A stretch of DNA of 64,000 nucleotides from Streptomyces sp. NBC_00091 (GTDB lineage: Bacteria; Actinomycetota; Actinomycetes; Streptomycetales; Streptomycetaceae): the NCBI RefSeq assembly GCF_026343185.1, contig NZ_JAPEMA010000002.1, positions 620,001-684,000 of the forward strand. Direction: 5' to 3'. Of the stretch, positions 7,275-15,926 are shown piece by piece; position 1 is the stretch's first letter; each line of letters starts with the position of its first letter. A model generated the notes under the pieces. That model saw only the letters and a list, made by a program, of their open reading frames with translations, did not search any database and had not been told where the DNA came from. A program made the position numbers and the translations under genes.

Positions 7275-8375
7275 TCACCAGTCCCCGTCCTGGACCGGCC
7301 CTCCCGGGCGCGGTGCGTTGCCGAGCGGCAGGACCTGGCCGGGCGTCGGCGCCGTCCAGGGCGCGTGGTCGTCGCCGAGCCAGTCGCCGACGGGCTTGAC
7401 CTGGCCCAGGGCGTCGGGCGCGGGGAGGTCGGTGCCGGTCTCGTCGTAGTAGTCGTACCAGGGCAGCCCGGCCTGGGTGTAGGCGGCGCGGTCCACCGGT
7501 GAGGGCGGCGCGTCCTCCCCGGTGATGCGCCGCCACTCGGGCGGGGTCACCAGGTGGACGAAGACCCGCGCGGCGGGGTTCGAAGCCCAGTCGGAGACCT
7601 TGCGGTCGTCCCGGTACACCTCCTGGCGCATCGCGCCGCCCACGCCGAGACCCATCGCCGGGGCGGCCGCCCTGCGGGCGGCGGGCGGCGCGGGTGCGGC
7701 GCCGGGTGCGGCCGGCGCGGCACCCGGGGCGGCCGGCGGCATCGCCGGCGCGGCCCCGTACGCGAAGGAGCCGGGCGGGGCCGGGTAGGCACCGCCGCCG
7801 GGGCGGGAGCGCGCCTCGCGCTCCCGCTGCTCCTCGCGCCAGGCGGCCAGGGCCTTCCCGCCGAGCGGGAACGCCTGGAGCTGCACCCCGCCGGTGGTCT
7901 CCTCGCCGGTCACCTGCCCCTCGACCGTGGCGCCGAGGCCCAGCGGTACGGCGACGAACTGGCGCACCGTCCCGTCGCCGGAGTTGATCCCGTCGAGCCA
8001 GGGCTGGCGGGGCAGCACCACGTAGTTCTGCGGCTTGCGCGCCAGCCGGCCGGTCCACCGCTTCCCGGAGACGGCGCACACCTTGCCGACGCCGACCTGG
8101 AGCGCGGCCGGCTCCCGCGAGCCTCCGAAGCTGAGCCACATCGCCTCGCGCAGGTACACCGGCAGCATCACGCCGCCCTTCGCCCGCCACTCCTGCGGCA
8201 CGGTGTCCGGGTAGTCCTCCACCCTCCGCAGCGGGAACTCCCCCAGGCCCGGCGGGAGTGCGTGCGTACCCGATTCGGGCAGGCGCAATGTCCGGATGAA
8301 CCGGATGCGTACCCCTTCGCCCAGCAGGAGCGTGTTGCCCTCGACCCTCGCCGTACCCGTTGCCTCGCGTGCCAC
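7275..8375 (-). CDS. Conserved protein of unknown function
   Basis: This 366-residue protein has a GTG start preceded by AGGGGG. Residues about 55-170 form a conserved core ([37 protein letters not shown], then [12 protein letters not shown] and [16 protein letters not shown]). I recognise this block as a widespread bacterial and fungal family without known function, and I do not assign a role. A Pro/Ala-rich linker at about 195-245 leads to a second conserved part with [20 protein letters not shown] and a C-terminal Trp/Pro-rich tail. There are no membrane segments or signal peptide. It faces away from the solute-binding gene, and a hairpin follows its stop. Confidence 0.75.
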   Translation of the reverse strand: MAREATGTARVEGNTLLLGEGVRIRFIRTLRLPESGTHALPPGLGEFPLRRVEDYPDTVPQEWRAKGGVMLPVYLREAMWLSFGGSREPAALQVGVGKVCAVSGKRWTGRLARKPQNYVVLPRQPWLDGINSGDGTVRQFVAVPLGLGATVEGQVTGEETTGGVQLQAFPLGGKALAAWREEQREREARSRPGGGAYPAPPGSFAYGAAPAMPPAAPGAAPAAPGAAPAPPAARRAAAPAMGLGVGGAMRQEVYRDDRKVSDWASNPAARVFVHLVTPPEWRRITGEDAPPSPVDRAAYTQAGLPWYDYYDETGTDLPAPDALGQVKPVGDWLGDDHAPWTAPTPGQVLPLGNAPRPGGPVQDGDW

Positions 8376-8467
8376 CTCAGCCGGCCCCCTTCTCCCGCCA
8401 CGTGCCGGAACCGCCGGACAATCTTCGGCAGAGCCGGATCGTTATGCTCAAGTTTTCCTCAGATGTA

Positions 8468-8486
8468 GTGACGGTGTGCCCGTCAC
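8468..8486. promoter_or_regulatory. Small inverted repeat in divergent intergenic region
   Basis: GTGACGG and CCGTCAC form a 7-bp inverted repeat with a 5-nt spacer. It lies in the 218-bp gap between the divergent genes starting at 8375 (-) and 8594 (+). It could be an operator for either gene or a leader hairpin of the solute-binding gene. The rest of the gap shows no clear promoter to my reading. Confidence 0.35.
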
Positions 8487-8593
8487 CTTCCTAGCTTCCT
8501 CATACACGTGCCCTCGCGCCCCCGCGGTTCCGCACGTGCCCACGTTCCCGCGATGTCCCCCGGGATCCCGCGTTCCCGAGGAAAGAGTTCAGC

Positions 8594-9406
8594 ATGAAGG
8601 TTCCCAAGGCCGGTGCGGTCGCCACTGTGATCGTCCTCGCCGCCACCGCCTCCGGCTGTGGTGGTGACGCCCCGAAGGAGCCCATCTCCATCGGCATCAA
8701 GTTCGACCAGCCGGGCATCGGAATGCGCGAGACCGACGGCACCTTCACCGGTTTCGACGTCGACGTGGCCACCTACATCGCCAAGGAGCTCGGCTACAAG
8801 GCGAACGAGATCGAATTCAAGCAGGTCTACAGCTCCGACCGGGAGCTGCTGATCCAGTACAACGAGGTCAAGTTCGTCGCCGCGAGCTACACGATCAACG
8901 AGAAGCGCCGCGAGAAGGTCGAATTCGCCGGACCCTACTTCGTCGCCCACCAGGACCTGCTGGTCCGCGCCGACGACACCTCGATCGCCAAGGCCGAGGA
9001 CCTCAACACCAAGCGGCTGTGCTCGGTGAGCGGCTCCACCTCCGCCGAGAACATCCGCAAGAACCTGGCCCCGAAGGCGAGCGTCCTGGAGCTCGGCGGC
9101 TACTCGGAGTGCCTGGTCGCCCTCCAGGACAACCTGGTCGACGCGATGACCACCGACAACTCCATCCTCGCCGGGTACTCGGCCCGCAAGAACAACGCGG
9201 GCAAGTTCAAGCTGGTCGGCCTGAACCTGAGCAACGAGAACTACGGCATCGGCCTCAAGAAGGGCGACAACGACCTCCAGCGCAAGATCAACCTCGCGCT
9301 CACCAAGATGGTCTCGGACGGCTCCTGGGAAGCGGCCGTGAAGAAGAACTTCGGCCCGGCCAACTACAAGTACGAGCCGGCGCCCCAGGTCACCACGGGC
9401 AACTGA
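8594..9406 (+). CDS. Glutamate-type ABC substrate-binding lipoprotein (orphan)
   Basis: This 270-residue extracytoplasmic solute-binding protein belongs to family 3 (polar amino acids; GluB-like). Residues 1-22 form a lipoprotein signal ending in a lipobox (ATASGC), so it is membrane-anchored outside the cell. The conserved segments PGIGMRETDGTFTGFDVDVA, FVAASYTIN-x-x-R (binding-site Arg) and DAMTTDNSILAGY match amino-acid binders. The start has an AGGAAAGAG ribosome site. No permease or ATPase is adjacent, so it either feeds a distant transporter or acts as a sensor. Substrate specificity is inferred from family resemblance only. Confidence 0.85.
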   Translation: MKVPKAGAVATVIVLAATASGCGGDAPKEPISIGIKFDQPGIGMRETDGTFTGFDVDVATYIAKELGYKANEIEFKQVYSSDRELLIQYNEVKFVAASYTINEKRREKVEFAGPYFVAHQDLLVRADDTSIAKAEDLNTKRLCSVSGSTSAENIRKNLAPKASVLELGGYSECLVALQDNLVDAMTTDNSILAGYSARKNNAGKFKLVGLNLSNENYGIGLKKGDNDLQRKINLALTKMVSDGSWEAAVKKNFGPANYKYEPAPQVTTGN

Positions 9407-9412
9407 CGCACG

Positions 9413-9450
9413 CCGGGGCGGCGGCGGGCTCCGGCCCGCCCCCGCCCCGG
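9413..9450. terminator. Bidirectional terminator hairpin
   Basis: The 16-nt arms at 9413-9428 and 9435-9450 pair with one mismatch around a 6-nt loop. The hairpin lies between the convergent solute-binding (+) and DJ-1/PfpI (-) genes. Confidence 0.75.
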
Positions 9451-9471
9451 GATCCGGCTCCCCGGCGGCGC

Positions 9472-10038
9472 CTACGCCAGCGGAGCCTTGCCGCGCAGCA
9501 CGGTCAGGAACTCCCGCATCCAGGCGGGGTGGTCGGGCCAGGCCCGGGCCGAGACGAGGGTGCCGTCGACCACGGCCTCGGAGTCCTGGAAGCCGGCCCC
9601 GGCCGCCTTCATGTCGGGCTCCAGAGCCGGATAGGCGGTGACCTGCCGTCCGTCCAGGGCGCCGGTGGCGGCGGTGATCAGGGGGCCGTGGCAGATCTGC
9701 GCGATCGGCTTGTCGTCCCCCGCGAAGGCGGCCAGGATCCGCCGCACCTCGGGGTCGTTGCGCAGGTACTCCGGAGCCCGCCCGCCCGGGACGACCACGG
9801 CCGCGTACTCCCCGGGATCCACGTCCGCGAAGGCGATGTCGGCGGGCCAGGTGTAGCCGGGCTTCTCCGTGTAGGTGTCGAAGCCCTCCTCGAAGTCGTG
9901 CACGACGAACCGCAGCTTCTTGCGCGAGGGGGCGGCGACGTGCACCTCGTACCCCTCCTCCCGCAGGCGCTGGTACGGGTAGAGCACCTCCAGTGACTCC
10001 GCCGCGTCGCCGGTCACGATGAGGATCTTCACTGCCAT
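9472..10038 (-). CDS. DJ-1/PfpI family protein
   Basis: This 188-residue cytoplasmic protein has the class I glutamine amidotransferase-like flavodoxin fold. The nucleophile elbow is AQICHGP with the active-site Cys near residue 112, and an upstream acid residue in VVPGGRAPEYL is family-typical. Relatives act as deglycase- or chaperone-like stress proteins or proteases, so the exact reaction is uncertain. The ATG start is at 10038. It is transcribed convergently with the solute-binding gene and stands alone. Confidence 0.88.
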   Translation of the reverse strand: MAVKILIVTGDAAESLEVLYPYQRLREEGYEVHVAAPSRKKLRFVVHDFEEGFDTYTEKPGYTWPADIAFADVDPGEYAAVVVPGGRAPEYLRNDPEVRRILAAFAGDDKPIAQICHGPLITAATGALDGRQVTAYPALEPDMKAAGAGFQDSEAVVDGTLVSARAWPDHPAWMREFLTVLRGKAPLA

Positions 10039-10142
10039 GGGCCACTCCAGTCAGAGCTGTTGACGGCCGCCCCGGGCCGTCGCGGGCACCCGCTACCGTG
10101 CCCGTGCCGGACTGCGCACAAACACCAAGGTCTTCGCCCCCG

Positions 10143-10180
10143 ACATGTGGTTTTTACCTGTAGGGCACATGACAATGTGA
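10143..10180. promoter_or_regulatory. ACATGTG/CACATG inverted repeat upstream of endonuclease
   Basis: ACATGTGG near 10143 and GCACATGA near 10164 form an imperfect inverted repeat. It lies within the 217-bp divergent gap between the DJ-1-like gene and the secreted nuclease. The AT-rich run GTGGTTTTTACC between the arms stands out in this GC-rich DNA and may mark a promoter or regulator site. The assignment is tentative. Confidence 0.3.
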
Positions 10181-10255
10181 GCCTCGCTCTGCCACCTGAC
10201 ACCCCGCCAACTGCCAGGGCGGGGACGGTGCTTGTGGAGAGGTATCCCCCACGTC

Positions 10256-11080
10256 ATGAGAATCTCCCGTACCACCCCATGGGCCGCCGGACTCGCCGCG
10301 GCCGCGCTGCTCCTCGTACCGGCCACCGCCACGGCCGGCCAGCAGCGGACGACCGCCGACGCCGCGTCAGCCGCTCCCCAGGCCGCCGCGACCAGCGTGG
10401 ACGACTACTACGCCGCCGCCCAGGGCAAGACCGGCGCCGCGCTCAAGACGGCGCTGCACGGCATCATCAAGAACCAGTCCAAGGTGTCCTACGACGGCGT
10501 GTGGAACGCGCTGAAGGTCACCGACCAGGACCCCGCGAACCCCAACAACGTCATCCTCGTCTACTCGGGCCGCTCCCAGTCCAAGTCCACCAACGGCGGC
10601 GACCCCAACGACTGGAACCGCGAGCACGTCTGGGCCAAGAGCCACGGCGACTTCGGCACCGCCACCGGTCCGGGCACCGACCTGCACCACCTGCGCCCCG
10701 AGGACGTCACCGTCAACAGCACGCGCGGCAACAAGGACTTCGACCTGGGCGGCAGCCCGGTGGCGGAGGCCCCCGGCAGCCTCACCGACGCCGACTCCTT
10801 CGAACCGCGCAACGCGGTCAAGGGCGATGTCGCGCGGATGCTGCTGTACATGGCCGTGCGCTACGACGGCGGTGACGGCTTCGCCGACCTGGAGATGAAC
10901 GACCGGGTCAACAACGGGACCGCCCCGCTCTTCGGCAAGATCAGCGTGCTGAAGCAGTGGAACCAGATGGACCCGCCGGACGCCTTCGAGCAGCGCCGCA
11001 ACCAGGTCATATACGACACCTACCAGCACAACCGCAACCCCTTCATCGACCACCCGGAGTGGGTCAACTCCATCTGGTAG
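10256..11080 (+). CDS. Secreted endonuclease I (EndA/NucM family)
   Basis: The chosen ATG at 10256 gives 274 residues; an upstream TTG would add eight. A Sec signal peptide (Arg-rich start, AAGLAAAALLLVPATATA, cleavage after about residue 27) exports it. The catalytic segment is NDWNREHVWAKSHG, carrying the metal-binding and catalytic His of the His-Me-finger endonuclease I family, followed by TDLHHLRPEDVTVNSTRGN and the late KGDVARMLLYMAVRY. It should cleave extracellular DNA non-specifically for nutrient scavenging. Length and motifs fit the family well. Confidence 0.9.
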   Translation: MRISRTTPWAAGLAAAALLLVPATATAGQQRTTADAASAAPQAAATSVDDYYAAAQGKTGAALKTALHGIIKNQSKVSYDGVWNALKVTDQDPANPNNVILVYSGRSQSKSTNGGDPNDWNREHVWAKSHGDFGTATGPGTDLHHLRPEDVTVNSTRGNKDFDLGGSPVAEAPGSLTDADSFEPRNAVKGDVARMLLYMAVRYDGGDGFADLEMNDRVNNGTAPLFGKISVLKQWNQMDPPDAFEQRRNQVIYDTYQHNRNPFIDHPEWVNSIW

Positions 11081-11113
11081 CCGACGCGTCCGCGTCCGCG
11101 TCCCCGCCTCAGC

Positions 11114-11142
11114 CCGCCTCGGCCCCTCAGGGGCCGAGGCGG
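11114..11142. terminator. Bidirectional terminator overlapping GH20 stop
   Basis: CCGCCTCGGCCCC at 11114-11126 and GGGGCCGAGGCGG at 11130-11142 pair perfectly around TCA, which is the complement of the TGA stop of the GH20 gene. The hairpin serves both convergent genes. Confidence 0.7.
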
Positions 11143-12764
11143 TCGGCGAGGGACTGGAAGGCCGGCCAGGAGGCCTGCGGCGGACGCGGGTCCCAGAGCT
11201 TCTGCGAGAGGGCGGCCAGCGGCAGCCGGATGCCGTCGGCCACCTGGGCCGGGGTCTGGGAGCCGGCCAGGTCGCACCAGACGGCGAGACGGCCGCCGAG
11301 TATCTGCGCGTCGTAACGGGCCGGGACGGCGGTGGTGCCGCGCAGGACCAGCGGGGTCCACTGCTCGTAGATCCGCCGGCCGGTGGGGTAGGTGAACTGG
11401 TTGGGCTCGCCGAGCACGTAGTAGAGGTACTCGTCGTTGAGGTTGACCACCTTGCGGCCCGCGTCCAGGTACGCCAGCGGCGGCCGGGCGCCGATCTCCT
11501 TGCCCGTCCAGTACTCGGCCTGGATGTCCTGGGCGGGCCGGGCGATCCCGCCCGCGAAGAACCCGTCGTTCCACGCCTTGAGGGCCTTGCCCGACGGCCG
11601 GACCACGGCCGCCCGGTCGTTCAGCCAGCCCGTCGCCAGGTCCTGCACCCGGGCGGCGGCCCCGTAGCGGGCCCGGGCGGCGCTCGCGAGCTGGGGGAAG
11701 GAGGCCTGGGGGTCGCGGACCACCAGCGCCTGGTACTCGTCGGCGCCCAGGTGCCAGGCCCCTGCGGGGAACAACGGCAGGTACTCGCGCAGCAGTTCGT
11801 CCACCAGCTTGGCGGACGCCGGCTTCGATATGTCCACGGCGCCCTGGACGGCCCGGCCCTGCACGTCGCGCAGTTGCAGGTCCGGATGGGCGCGGAGCAC
11901 GGCGCCGAGGTGTCCCGGCGAGTCGATCTCGGGGACGACCGCTATGTGCAGCCGGGCGGCGAGCGCGTTGATCCGGCGGACCTCGGCCTTGGTGAGGTGC
12001 GGGGTGGAGACGATCTCGGGGTGGGTGTCGGACTCGATCCGGAAGGCCTGGTCGTCGGAGAAGTGCAGGCCCAGCTGGTTGAGCTTGAGGTCGGCCATCT
12101 CGCGCAGCCGCCCCTCTATCCAGTCCGGGGTGAAGTACTTGCGGGCGATGTCGAGGTTGAGCCCGCGCTGGGGCTTGGCCGGGGCGTCCTTGACCGTCCC
12201 CTCGGGGGCCGAACCGGCCCCGCGTATCTCCTGCTTGAGGGTGCGGGTCCCGTAGAAGACGCCCGCCTCGTCGGGGCCGGTGATCCTGACCCGGCCGCCC
12301 TGGACGGTGAGGGTGTACGACTCCGCCGGGCCGGAGCCCTTCGCCGCGAGGGCGAGCTGGACGTCGCCGGGCTGCGGCTGCTCCGACTCGGCGTACCCGA
12401 GGCGCAGTTCACCGGCGAGCAGCTTCCCCTCGTCGGCCAGGGCCGCGCTGTCGGCGGGTGTGACGAGGACCCGCGCGCCGGGGGCGGGCTTCCAGCCGGG
12501 ACCCCGGGCGGGCACGTGCTCCCGTACGGAGGGGACGGTGCGCGGGGCGGTGGACAGGGAGTACGAGGACGCGGGCGGCGGGGTCGGCGGCGTGGAGGCG
12601 CCGGCCGTGGGCGGGACGGGGGCCGGGGAGCCGGCGGCGCTCGGGGTGGCGCGGCCCGCGTCGGCTCCGGCGGAGCACGCCGGTACGGCGAAGGAGACCA
12701 GAGCGGCGGCCACTGCCGTCGCGATGGCCCGGCCTCTGCGGAGCTGCCCGGTCGTCTGTCGCAT
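11127..12764 (-). CDS. Secreted beta-N-acetylhexosaminidase (GH20) lipoprotein
   Basis: The ATG at 12764 gives 545 residues; upstream frame to 13247 is antisense to the sigma operon and is not part of the gene. The signal peptide ends in a lipobox-like AVPAC, followed by a Pro/Ser/Thr-rich linker to about residue 75. A GH20 N-terminal domain is followed by the catalytic barrel: RGLNLDIARKYFTPDWI, HFSDDQAFRIES, VVPEIDSPGHLGA, and the catalytic Asp-Glu pair in HLGADEY. It should release GlcNAc or GalNAc from chitin or murein fragments outside the cell. Confidence 0.9.
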   Translation of the reverse strand: MRQTTGQLRRGRAIATAVAAALVSFAVPACSAGADAGRATPSAAGSPAPVPPTAGASTPPTPPPASSYSLSTAPRTVPSVREHVPARGPGWKPAPGARVLVTPADSAALADEGKLLAGELRLGYAESEQPQPGDVQLALAAKGSGPAESYTLTVQGGRVRITGPDEAGVFYGTRTLKQEIRGAGSAPEGTVKDAPAKPQRGLNLDIARKYFTPDWIEGRLREMADLKLNQLGLHFSDDQAFRIESDTHPEIVSTPHLTKAEVRRINALAARLHIAVVPEIDSPGHLGAVLRAHPDLQLRDVQGRAVQGAVDISKPASAKLVDELLREYLPLFPAGAWHLGADEYQALVVRDPQASFPQLASAARARYGAAARVQDLATGWLNDRAAVVRPSGKALKAWNDGFFAGGIARPAQDIQAEYWTGKEIGARPPLAYLDAGRKVVNLNDEYLYYVLGEPNQFTYPTGRRIYEQWTPLVLRGTTAVPARYDAQILGGRLAVWCDLAGSQTPAQVADGIRLPLAALSQKLWDPRPPQASWPAFQSLADRLGP

Positions 12765-12853
12765 CGTGCACCTGTGTCCCCTGTGTCCCCCGTACCCAAC
12801 CTGGCACGGGGGACGCGGTCGCGCGACCCGGGGGGGGCAGCCAGTAGGGGGTG

Positions 12854-13405
12854 TCAGCCCCTCGGCTTCGAGGCGCTGGGCGAGCCCGCCGGCTGGCCCG
12901 CGCCCGCCGGGGTGGGGGTGGCGGAGCCGCCGGCAGGGACCTCCGAGGTCGGCGGCGCGGACCGGGGCGGTGGCACCGGGCTCCTGGAGGGGGCCGCGGT
13001 GGGCGTGCCCGGCGGTGTGCTCTCCCCCGCCGGAACGGTCGCCGGGGCCGGCGAAACCGACGCCGAGGGCGACACGCTCGGCCGCGGGGTGCCCGAGGGC
13101 GCGGTCGGGCTGAGTTCGGGCGGCGCGGCGGGCGGCACCGGGCGGACCGGCCGCTGACCGGGGTCGCCGAGCACGAGGTACCCGGCCAGGGCGGCCGCGG
13201 CCAGGCCGGACAGGCCCGCGAAGGTCCACGCCCCGCGCCGCAGCCACAGCGTGCGCGGGGAGAGCCGTCGCAGGTGCGGCCCGGGCGGATCGGCGGGCCG
13301 CAGCGAGCGGACCGTCACCTCCTCGGCCCGCGCTTCCAGGGCCTGGCGCAGCCGGCGCTCCACGGGGCGTTCGCCGTCGGGCGTGGTACCCGTAGAACCG
13401 GTCAT
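12854..13405 (-). CDS. Membrane protein downstream of SigE-like sigma, possible anti-sigma
   Basis: This 183-residue protein has its ATG overlapping the sigma-factor stop (ATGA), so translation is coupled. Residues 1-57 are cytoplasmic and charged, one membrane helix lies at about 58-78 (TFAGLSGLAAAALAGYLVLG), and the outer part is a Pro/Ser/Thr-rich stalk with no folded domain. The layout of sigma gene followed by single-pass membrane protein resembles anti-sigma regulators, but no zinc-binding anti-sigma motif is visible, so that role is inference. Confidence 0.6.
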   Translation of the reverse strand: MTGSTGTTPDGERPVERRLRQALEARAEEVTVRSLRPADPPGPHLRRLSPRTLWLRRGAWTFAGLSGLAAAALAGYLVLGDPGQRPVRPVPPAAPPELSPTAPSGTPRPSVSPSASVSPAPATVPAGESTPPGTPTAAPSRSPVPPPRSAPPTSEVPAGGSATPTPAGAGQPAGSPSASKPRG

Positions 13406-14094
13406 ACCCGTCCCTCCAGAATCCTTTCCAGCGCGTCCAGGGCGCGGCTGGCGTTCGACTTCACCGCACCCCGGCTGATGCCCAGCGTCTCGGCGATCTC
13501 CGCCTCGCTCATGTCGGCCCAGTAGCGCAGCACCAGCACCTGGCGCCGGCGCGGGGTCAGCCTGCCCAGCGCCGCCAGCACCTCGCGGTGCGCCTCGCCC
13601 AGGACCACGGACGCCTCGGCGGAGGGGACGTCGGCGGTGACCGGCGGTATCCAGGCACGGGCCGTGCGCCGGCGGCGCAACACGGAGCGCGAGGTGTTCA
13701 CCACGGCGGTGCGCAGGTAGCCCAGCGCGTTGTCCACCTCGGTGATCTGCTCCCCGTACCGGCGGTACAGGGCGGTGAAGGCGTCCTGCACCACGTCCTC
13801 GGCGGTGCCCAGGTCGTCGACGAGGAGCACCGCGAGGCGGACCATGCCCAGCCGGTGGGCGTGGTAGAGCTCGCTGACGGTCGGCGGGGCCGGGGGCGGG
13901 GACTCCCCCGCACCGGACCCGCCGACGCCGTAGGCATGCCCGTACGCGTGCCCGTGCGAGTACGAGTACGCGGGCGCGCCGGGTCCGGCCTGCGCGGCGG
14001 AGCGGTCTCGGCGCGAGAGCCACCACCACAGGCCCCGCCACGCCCGGCCGAGGCCGGGCATGAGGGGGCTGGCGGTCGGTGCGAGGTCGAGCAC
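13402..14094 (-). CDS. SigE-family ECF RNA polymerase sigma factor
   Basis: This 230-residue sigma factor has its GTG preceded by GAGGAC. After an unusual N-terminal extension with a His/Tyr/Gly-rich patch (YSYSHGHAYGHAYG, about residues 44-57) come region 2 (YHAHRLGMVRLAVLLVDD, then AEDVVQDAFTALYRR) and region 4 (LTPRRRQVLVLRYWADMS, then EAEIAETLGISRGAVKSNAS). It sits 8 bp after the LAxTG protein gene and overlaps the next gene, forming a three-gene operon. The His-rich extension could bind metal, but that is speculation. Subfamily placement follows region 4 similarity. Confidence 0.85.
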   Translation of the reverse strand: MLDLAPTASPLMPGLGRAWRGLWWWLSRRDRSAAQAGPGAPAYSYSHGHAYGHAYGVGGSGAGESPPPAPPTVSELYHAHRLGMVRLAVLLVDDLGTAEDVVQDAFTALYRRYGEQITEVDNALGYLRTAVVNTSRSVLRRRRTARAWIPPVTADVPSAEASVVLGEAHREVLAALGRLTPRRRQVLVLRYWADMSEAEIAETLGISRGAVKSNASRALDALERILEGRV

Positions 14095-14102
14095 GGGTGT
14101 CC

Positions 14103-14600
14103 TCAGTTGCCGGCGCGGCGCCGCACGGTGTACAGGGCACCGCCGCCGACGGCGATGAGCCCGGCCGCTCCGGCGCCGAGGGCGATGGTGGTCGCCGAGG
14201 AGCCAGTATGCGCGAGCTCGCTGCCCTCACCGGAACCGGGCGCCACGGAGGGCACGGCGGACGGCCGGCCGCCGCCGGGCTGCGAGGGGACCGCGCTCGG
14301 CTTCGTCCCGGCCGGCACCGACGGAACGGGGCTGGGCTTGGCACCGGCCGGCTCCGTCGGCAGCACGCTCGGCCGGGCCTCGCCGGCCGGCACCGAGGGG
14401 ACGGCGCTGGGCTTGCCGCCCGCCGGCACCCCCGGGACGGCGCTCGGCGTCGCACTCGCGGCAGGCCCGCCGGGCGTCGGCGAGGCGGAAGGACCCTGCG
14501 CGGCGAAGGCCGGCCCGCCGAGGGCGACGACCGCCCCGGCGGCGGCAGCGACGACGGCGGCCCGGTGGGCGGACAGGGGAACGCGCTTCAGGTTCTTCAC
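14103..14600 (-). CDS. LAxTG sortase-anchored surface protein
   Basis: A 165-residue secreted protein starts at GTG with GGAGAA 6 nt upstream. The N-terminal signal peptide (ending PAFA) is followed by a low-complexity stalk of repeated PSAVPSVPAG-like units. The C terminus has the sorting signal LAHTG, a hydrophobic helix (TTIALGAGAAGLIAVGGGAL) and a basic tail. LAxTG is the class E sortase motif used in Streptomyces, so the product should be linked to peptidoglycan. No globular domain is present, so it acts as a spacer or coat protein. It is the first gene of the sigma operon. Confidence 0.85.
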   Translation of the reverse strand: MKNLKRVPLSAHRAAVVAAAAGAVVALGGPAFAAQGPSASPTPGGPAASATPSAVPGVPAGGKPSAVPSVPAGEARPSVLPTEPAGAKPSPVPSVPAGTKPSAVPSQPGGGRPSAVPSVAPGSGEGSELAHTGSSATTIALGAGAAGLIAVGGGALYTVRRRAGN

Positions 14601-14724
14601 AGTGGTTCTCCACGGTCGGTTCGAGGGCGCGGAACTTCGCCCTTCACCCCCGCACGACGCGCGAGTGCCCGATCGGTTGCCGCCGTTTCCGAAAAACTTT
14701 TCGCGCGTTCCGGCCGCCCCCGGC

Positions 14725-15639
14725 TCACGGCCGCGGCGGAGGCCAGGGAACCTCCTCCAGCAGCGGCAGCAACACCTCCTCCTCGTGGTCGAGATGGGCC
14801 GTCAGCTCCGCCGTCATCCGCGCCAGCTCGCCGCGGAACCGCTCGGGTTCGGCGATGGACACCCGGCCCAGGAGGGCCACCAGCTCGCCCTGGATCCGCG
14901 CGACCGTGCGGTGCTCCTCGCGCAGCCGCTCGAACGTGGCCGCCAGGTGCGGGTGGTGGACGGCGATCCCGGGGAACAGGTGCGCGTCCTCGCTGGTGTG
15001 GTGGAACTCCAGGGCCTGGCAGAAGGCCAGGCAGCGCTGGCGGATCTGCAGCCCGAGCCCCGGCGCCGGCGGCCGGCCCGGCCCGGTGTGGGCCGCGCGG
15101 GCGGCGAAGTGGGCCTCCGTCTCGGCGGCGACGTGGCGCAGCTGGGCCCGCAGCCAGGTGTGGACCTCCAGGAGCTTCCCGGCCAGGGTGCGGACCTCGC
15201 CCGGGGACTGCCAGCCGTCGGGCTCGGCGGGCTCCAGGAGGACGACGGGGAGCCGGCGGGTGGTGCGGGCCTGGTAGTCGGCGTATCCGGGGGCGACGCG
15301 CAGGACGGCGTCGAACAGCTCCGCGCGGCGGGCGCCTTCGGCGGGTACCGCGAGGGCCTCGAAGGTCTCGGCGCCGAGCTCCACCCGTACCTGGGGGTGG
15401 GCGAGCAGGTTGTGGTACCAGGCCGGGTGGCGGGGGGCGCCGAGGTTGGAGCCGACGACCAGCAGCGCGCCGCCGTGGCGGACGTAGCCGAGCGGCGTGG
15501 TGTGCGCGGCGCCCGACGTGGCGCCGGTGGTGGTCAGCAGGAGCAGGTCCGCGCCCTCGAAGGGGCCGCCGACCTTGCCCCGGTGGGCGCGGAACTCCTC
15601 GATGACGGACTGGTTGAAACCGTTCACGGCTGTGGGCAC
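14725..15639 (-). CDS. F420-type nitroreductase fused to hemerythrin domain
   Basis: A 304-residue fusion starts at GTG 15639. Residues 1-145 resemble the deazaflavin-dependent nitroreductase (DDN) family, with LLLTTTGATSGAAHTTPLGY, then GSNLGAPRHPAWYHNL and VRVELGAETF. Residues about 160-300 are an HHE hemerythrin-like bundle with iron ligands such as HTWLRAQLRH, LEFHHTSEDAHLFP, FERLREEHRTV and LTAHLDHEEEVLLPLL. A cofactor-dependent reductase joined to a di-iron, oxygen-binding domain suggests an oxygen- or redox-gated enzyme. The exact substrate is unknown. Both domains look complete, so this is a genuine fusion and not a frameshift artefact. Confidence 0.85.
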   Translation of the reverse strand: MPTAVNGFNQSVIEEFRAHRGKVGGPFEGADLLLLTTTGATSGAAHTTPLGYVRHGGALLVVGSNLGAPRHPAWYHNLLAHPQVRVELGAETFEALAVPAEGARRAELFDAVLRVAPGYADYQARTTRRLPVVLLEPAEPDGWQSPGEVRTLAGKLLEVHTWLRAQLRHVAAETEAHFAARAAHTGPGRPPAPGLGLQIRQRCLAFCQALEFHHTSEDAHLFPGIAVHHPHLAATFERLREEHRTVARIQGELVALLGRVSIAEPERFRGELARMTAELTAHLDHEEEVLLPLLEEVPWPPPRP

Positions 15640-15926
15640 AGGGTTTTCTCTCTCCGGGCGGGGTGGGGCACGCCGCCGGCCCCCCGACGAGCCGCTGCGG
15701 AGCGGGAGTCGCCGGGGCGGGGCATGCCGGGGAAGGTGTACGGGCGAACGAAGGACGCGGGAGCCGGACGTGCGGCTGCTCTACGTCGTCAACTACGGGG
15801 CGCGGAGTACGGACTCATGGCGGTTCCCTGAGTGAAGGGTGTTCGCCCGATCACCGGCCGGCCCACTGCTCTTTGGCCGGAGTCACGCGACACCGCTCGC
15901 CATTACACGCAACCGGCGTGGCGATG

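Noticed and set aside
12765..13247. N-terminal extension of the GH20 gene
   Set aside because: It overlaps the sigma-operon gene in a different frame, and the signal peptide with lipobox begins at 12764.
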